Assembly: GCA_964636575.1 (NCBI GenBank)
Contig: CAZWSE010000138.1
Coordinates: 1-6,863 of the forward strand
Source of the DNA: CAZWSE01 sp964636575
GTDB taxonomy: Bacteria > Pseudomonadota > Alphaproteobacteria > Rhodobacterales > Rhodobacteraceae
Direction: 5' to 3'
DNA: 6,863 nucleotides
Positions 3,752-6,863 of this stretch are shown in pieces; the stretch's first letter is position 1, and each line of letters opens with the position of its first letter. Below the pieces are notes generated by a model that saw only the letters and a program-made list of their open reading frames with translations, did not search any database and was not told the origin of the DNA. The translations under genes were made by a program, and so were the position numbers.

Positions 3752-5296
3752 CTACATGAAAGCATCCGGCATAGACGCCTTCTTTTCTTCCACAAAGGCG
3801 ATCAATTTTGCTTCGATCTCTGGATCAAGTGCGGGCTGTTTGTAATTCGCCAACTGGCTGGCGACCCGTGCAGAGGCCAATGTTTGCGTGTCGCGCGCGC
3901 CTTCTTCGTCCCATGTCTCAAACGGTTTGTAGTCAAAGACATCAGACCGCCAGAAAGCCTCTTTGAAGTTGGCTTGGGTATGCGCGCACCCCAAGAAGTG
4001 TCCACCGGGGCCAACTTCTTCAATGGCATCCATCGCTTGCGCGTTCTCATCAAATGCGATGCCTGCCGCCATCTTGTGCAGGGTTCCAAGCTGGTCCGCA
4101 TCCATCACAAACTTTTCAAAGCTGGCCACCAGCCCGCCCTCAAGCCATCCGCAGGCATGCAACATAAAGTTCACACCGCCCATCAAGGCTGCATTAAAGG
4201 TGTTTGTGGTCTCATATGCCGCCTGTGCGTCAGGCAGTTTTGAAGCACAAAGGCTGCCCCCCGACCGGAACGGCAATCCATAGCGGCGGGCCAACTGCCC
4301 TGCCCCATAAAGGATTTGGGATGCTTCGGGCGTTCCAAAAGTTGGCGCGCCTGAGTTCATATCAATGGAGCTCACGAAAGCCCCAAAAATCACCGGTGCG
4401 CCGGGTCGCACAAGCTGGTTGTAAGACACGCCTGCCAGAACCTCGGCCAGCACTTGGGTCAATGTGCCCACAATCGACACAGGCGCCATAGCCCCACCCA
4501 CAATGAAGGGTGACAGGATGCAGGCCTGATTGTTTTCGGCGTAGATTTCCATCGCCCCCATCATCACATCGTCAAAGGTCAGTGGAGAGTTCACATTGAT
4601 CAGCGATGTCATGACGGTATTGTCGCGGACGAAATCCTCACCAAAAAGGATTTTGCACATATCAACACTGTCCTGCGCGCGGCTTGGTTCGGTCACAGAC
4701 CCCATAAAGGGTTTGTCTGACAGCGTCATATGGGCCAGCAACATATCAAGGTGCCGTTTGTTCACTGGCACGTCTGTGGGTTCACACACGGTGCCGCCCG
4801 AATGGTGCAGCCATTTGGACATATACCCAAGCTTCACGAACTTCTGAAAGTCATCCATCGTCGCATAGCGCCGGCCGCCATCCACATCGCGGACAAAAGG
4901 CGGGCCATAGACTGGGGCACAGACCAACGTCTTGCCCCCTATTTCAACGCTGCGTTCAGGATTGCGGGCGTGTTGGGTAAAGGACTGAGGCGCGGTTTTG
5001 ATCAATTCGCGGGCAAGCCCCTTTGGGATACGGACCCGTTCGCCATCGACCTTAGCACCAGCTTTGCGCCAACGTTCCAAAGCGGCGGGGTTATTGACGA
5101 AATTGACGCCGATTTCTTCCAGCACGGTTTCAGCATTGGCCTCAATGGTGTCCAACACGTGGTCCGGCAGGATATCATACAGCGGAATGTTACGCTCGAT
5201 ATACTTCGCGGTTTCGACACTGACAGCCGAATGTGCTGCGCGCCGTGCAGCGCCGCCGCCGCCACGGGCACGTCTTGGGGTTGAAGCCTCGGCCAT
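3752..5296 (-). CDS. MttB-superfamily corrinoid-dependent methyltransferase, non-pyrrolysine
   Basis: The 514-residue protein is full length for the trimethylamine methyltransferase (MttB) superfamily. These enzymes form a TIM barrel that moves a methyl group from an amine to a cobalamin-binding partner. Archaeal MttB needs pyrrolysine read from an internal UAG. This gene has no in-frame UAG before its terminal TAG, so it belongs with the non-Pyl members, whose known cases (MtgB, MtpB, MtcB, MtyB) use quaternary amines such as glycine betaine, proline betaine, carnitine or butyrobetaine. Family landmarks include PLYDILPDHVLDTIEANAETVLEEIGV from 38, YGLPFRSGGSLCASKLPDAQ at 339-358 (roughly where Pyl would lie) and GPGGHFLGCAHTQANFKEAF at 429-448. 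Residues 1-25 are basic and Ala/Gly-rich and probably disordered. The frame extends to a TTG at 5347, but AGGAGA at 5303-5308 sits 6 nt before the ATG at 5296, which fixes the start. No corrinoid-protein or reactivase gene is in the window. The substrate is not assigned. Confidence 0.9.
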   Translation of the reverse strand: MAEASTPRRARGGGGAARRAAHSAVSVETAKYIERNIPLYDILPDHVLDTIEANAETVLEEIGVNFVNNPAALERWRKAGAKVDGERVRIPKGLARELIKTAPQSFTQHARNPERSVEIGGKTLVCAPVYGPPFVRDVDGGRRYATMDDFQKFVKLGYMSKWLHHSGGTVCEPTDVPVNKRHLDMLLAHMTLSDKPFMGSVTEPSRAQDSVDMCKILFGEDFVRDNTVMTSLINVNSPLTFDDVMMGAMEIYAENNQACILSPFIVGGAMAPVSIVGTLTQVLAEVLAGVSYNQLVRPGAPVIFGAFVSSIDMNSGAPTFGTPEASQILYGAGQLARRYGLPFRSGGSLCASKLPDAQAAYETTNTFNAALMGGVNFMLHACGWLEGGLVASFEKFVMDADQLGTLHKMAAGIAFDENAQAMDAIEEVGPGGHFLGCAHTQANFKEAFWRSDVFDYKPFETWDEEGARDTQTLASARVASQLANYKQPALDPEIEAKLIAFVEEKKASMPDAFM

Positions 5297-5302
5297 ATCG
5301 GG

Positions 5303-5308
5303 TCTCCT
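5303..5308 (-). promoter_or_regulatory. Shine-Dalgarno of the mttB-like gene that decides the start
   Basis: The minus strand reads AGGAGA, 6 nt before the ATG at 5296. It shortens the open frame by 17 codons relative to the TTG at 5347. Confidence 0.85.
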
Positions 5309-5318
5309 GATCTGGGCG

Positions 5319-5347
5319 TATAATGTTGGGTTTGTGATACTGCGCAA
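5319..5347. promoter_or_regulatory. Overlapping divergent promoter elements for mttB-like gene and guaA leader
   Basis: On the plus strand TATAAT at 5319-5324 is a perfect -10, though no good -35 lies 16-18 nt upstream (TATCGG at 5296-5301). On the minus strand TTGCGC (5347-5342) and CATTAT (5325-5320) are 16 nt apart and would start the mttB-like transcript near 5313, just ahead of its Shine-Dalgarno. The two -10 elements occupy nearly the same bases, so the two promoters would compete if both are real. Confidence 0.4.
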
Positions 5348-5367
5348 TGCAGTGCTGCTTGCCGCAG
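5339..5367. promoter_or_regulatory. Tandem CTGC-N5-GCAG dyads, likely operator
   Basis: CTGC-N5-GCAG occurs at 5340-5352 (extending to ACTGC/GCAGT at 5339-5353) and again at 5355-5367. The two share the same half sites and the same 5-nt centre, are separated by TG, and are 15 bp apart centre to centre. The array covers the -35 proposed for the mttB-like gene and lies just downstream of the plus-strand -10. This position would let one bound protein affect both directions. No known regulator consensus was recognised. Confidence 0.5.
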
Positions 5368-5395
5368 TTAACGGCTATTGAGGGGAAAAAACGAC

Positions 5396-5482
5396 ATGGA
5401 CCGGTGGTTTGGGAATAAATCTTTGGTCTTGCAGACCTTGCAACCTCCGCAGCCGCTTGCCAGTCCGCCCGACACAGCCTAA
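5396..5482 (+). CDS. Candidate 28-residue leader peptide ORF in front of guaA
   Basis: An ATG at 5396 opens a 28-codon frame ending in TAA at 5480-5482, 9 nt before the guaA ATG. AGGGGA at 5381-5386 is a fair Shine-Dalgarno with 9-nt spacing, better than anything directly in front of guaA. The peptide is MDRWFGNKSLVLQTLQPPQP followed by LASPPDTA. It holds two Pro-Pro pairs, and the second is PPD (24-26), one of the sequences known to slow ribosomes strongly without EF-P. Inside the frame GGTCT 5425-5429 and AGACC 5433-5437 form a perfect 5-bp hairpin. The stop is in the same frame as guaA and bars any earlier guaA start. It may regulate guaA by translational coupling or attenuation, or be a chance frame; no homologue is known to me. 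Confidence 0.4.
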   Translation: MDRWFGNKSLVLQTLQPPQPLASPPDTA

Positions 5483-5491
5483 TCAGCGGGC

Positions 5492-6863
<1,372 letters not shown>

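Noticed and set aside
3752..3754. The TAG stop of the mttB-like gene as a possible pyrrolysine codon
   Set aside because: It lies after a family-length C-terminus, not near the internal Pyl position, and the sequence after it has no family similarity.
5297..5347. Upstream TTG start for the mttB-like gene, adding 17 residues
   Set aside because: The strong AGGAGA at 5303-5308 would lie inside the coding sequence, and the extension does not resemble the family N-terminus.
5368..5491. A purine or PRPP riboswitch ahead of guaA
   Set aside because: No purine aptamer-like three-way junction or ykkC-type motif is visible, and much of the interval is taken up by the short ORF.

Overview
The window reads as a chromosomal segment of an alphaproteobacterium, most likely a marine Rhodobacteraceae (Roseobacter-group) bacterium. 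The reasons are the moderately high G+C, the divergent pair of proteins that look like DUF6456 and DUF6477 (as far as I know, families centred on Rhodobacteraceae), a lipA gene near a RatA/COQ10-type gene, and a non-pyrrolysine MttB-type methyltransferase of the kind abundant in roseobacters. There is no sign of a phage, transposase, CRISPR array, tRNA or rRNA. No gene inside the window is broken; only the two edge genes are cut.

Layout. (1) 1-123, minus: first 41 codons of a RatA/COQ10-family START-domain protein. (2) 196-735, plus: hpt, hypoxanthine phosphoribosyltransferase. (3) 736-988: a convergent gene tail region with a T-tract hairpin after hpt, a hairpin facing lipA, several further small hairpins and a 23-bp inverted repeat matching at 20 of 23 positions. 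(4) 989-1948, minus: lipA, lipoyl synthase, preceded by a palindrome-rich promoter region (1970-2036). (5) 2060-3175, minus: a putative HTH/DUF6456 DNA-binding protein. (6) 3176-3415: an AT-rich divergent control region with a good minus-strand promoter, a near-consensus CtrA-like site and a strong GC hairpin. (7) 3416-3715, plus: a 99-residue DUF6477-type protein. (8) 3752-5296, minus: a complete MttB-superfamily methyltransferase without an in-frame amber codon and without a corrinoid-protein gene beside it. (9) 5297-5491: a second divergent control region, with overlapping -10 elements, a tandem pair of CTGC-N5-GCAG dyads, and a 28-codon leader ORF ending 9 nt before the next gene. (10) 5492 to the right edge, plus: guaA, GMP synthase, about 457 of the usual roughly 520 residues.

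How the genes relate. Most are housekeeping genes that share a neighbourhood rather than a pathway. hpt and guaA both lead to GMP, one by salvage and one de novo, but lie about 5 kb apart and are not co-transcribed. LipA makes the lipoyl cofactor of the 2-oxoacid dehydrogenases and the glycine cleavage system. The RatA/COQ10 protein belongs to respiratory-chain quinone biology or to the RatA family. The MttB homologue probably demethylates a quaternary amine. The least understood parts are the divergent DUF6456/DUF6477 pair with its shared control region, and the small leader ORF in front of guaA.
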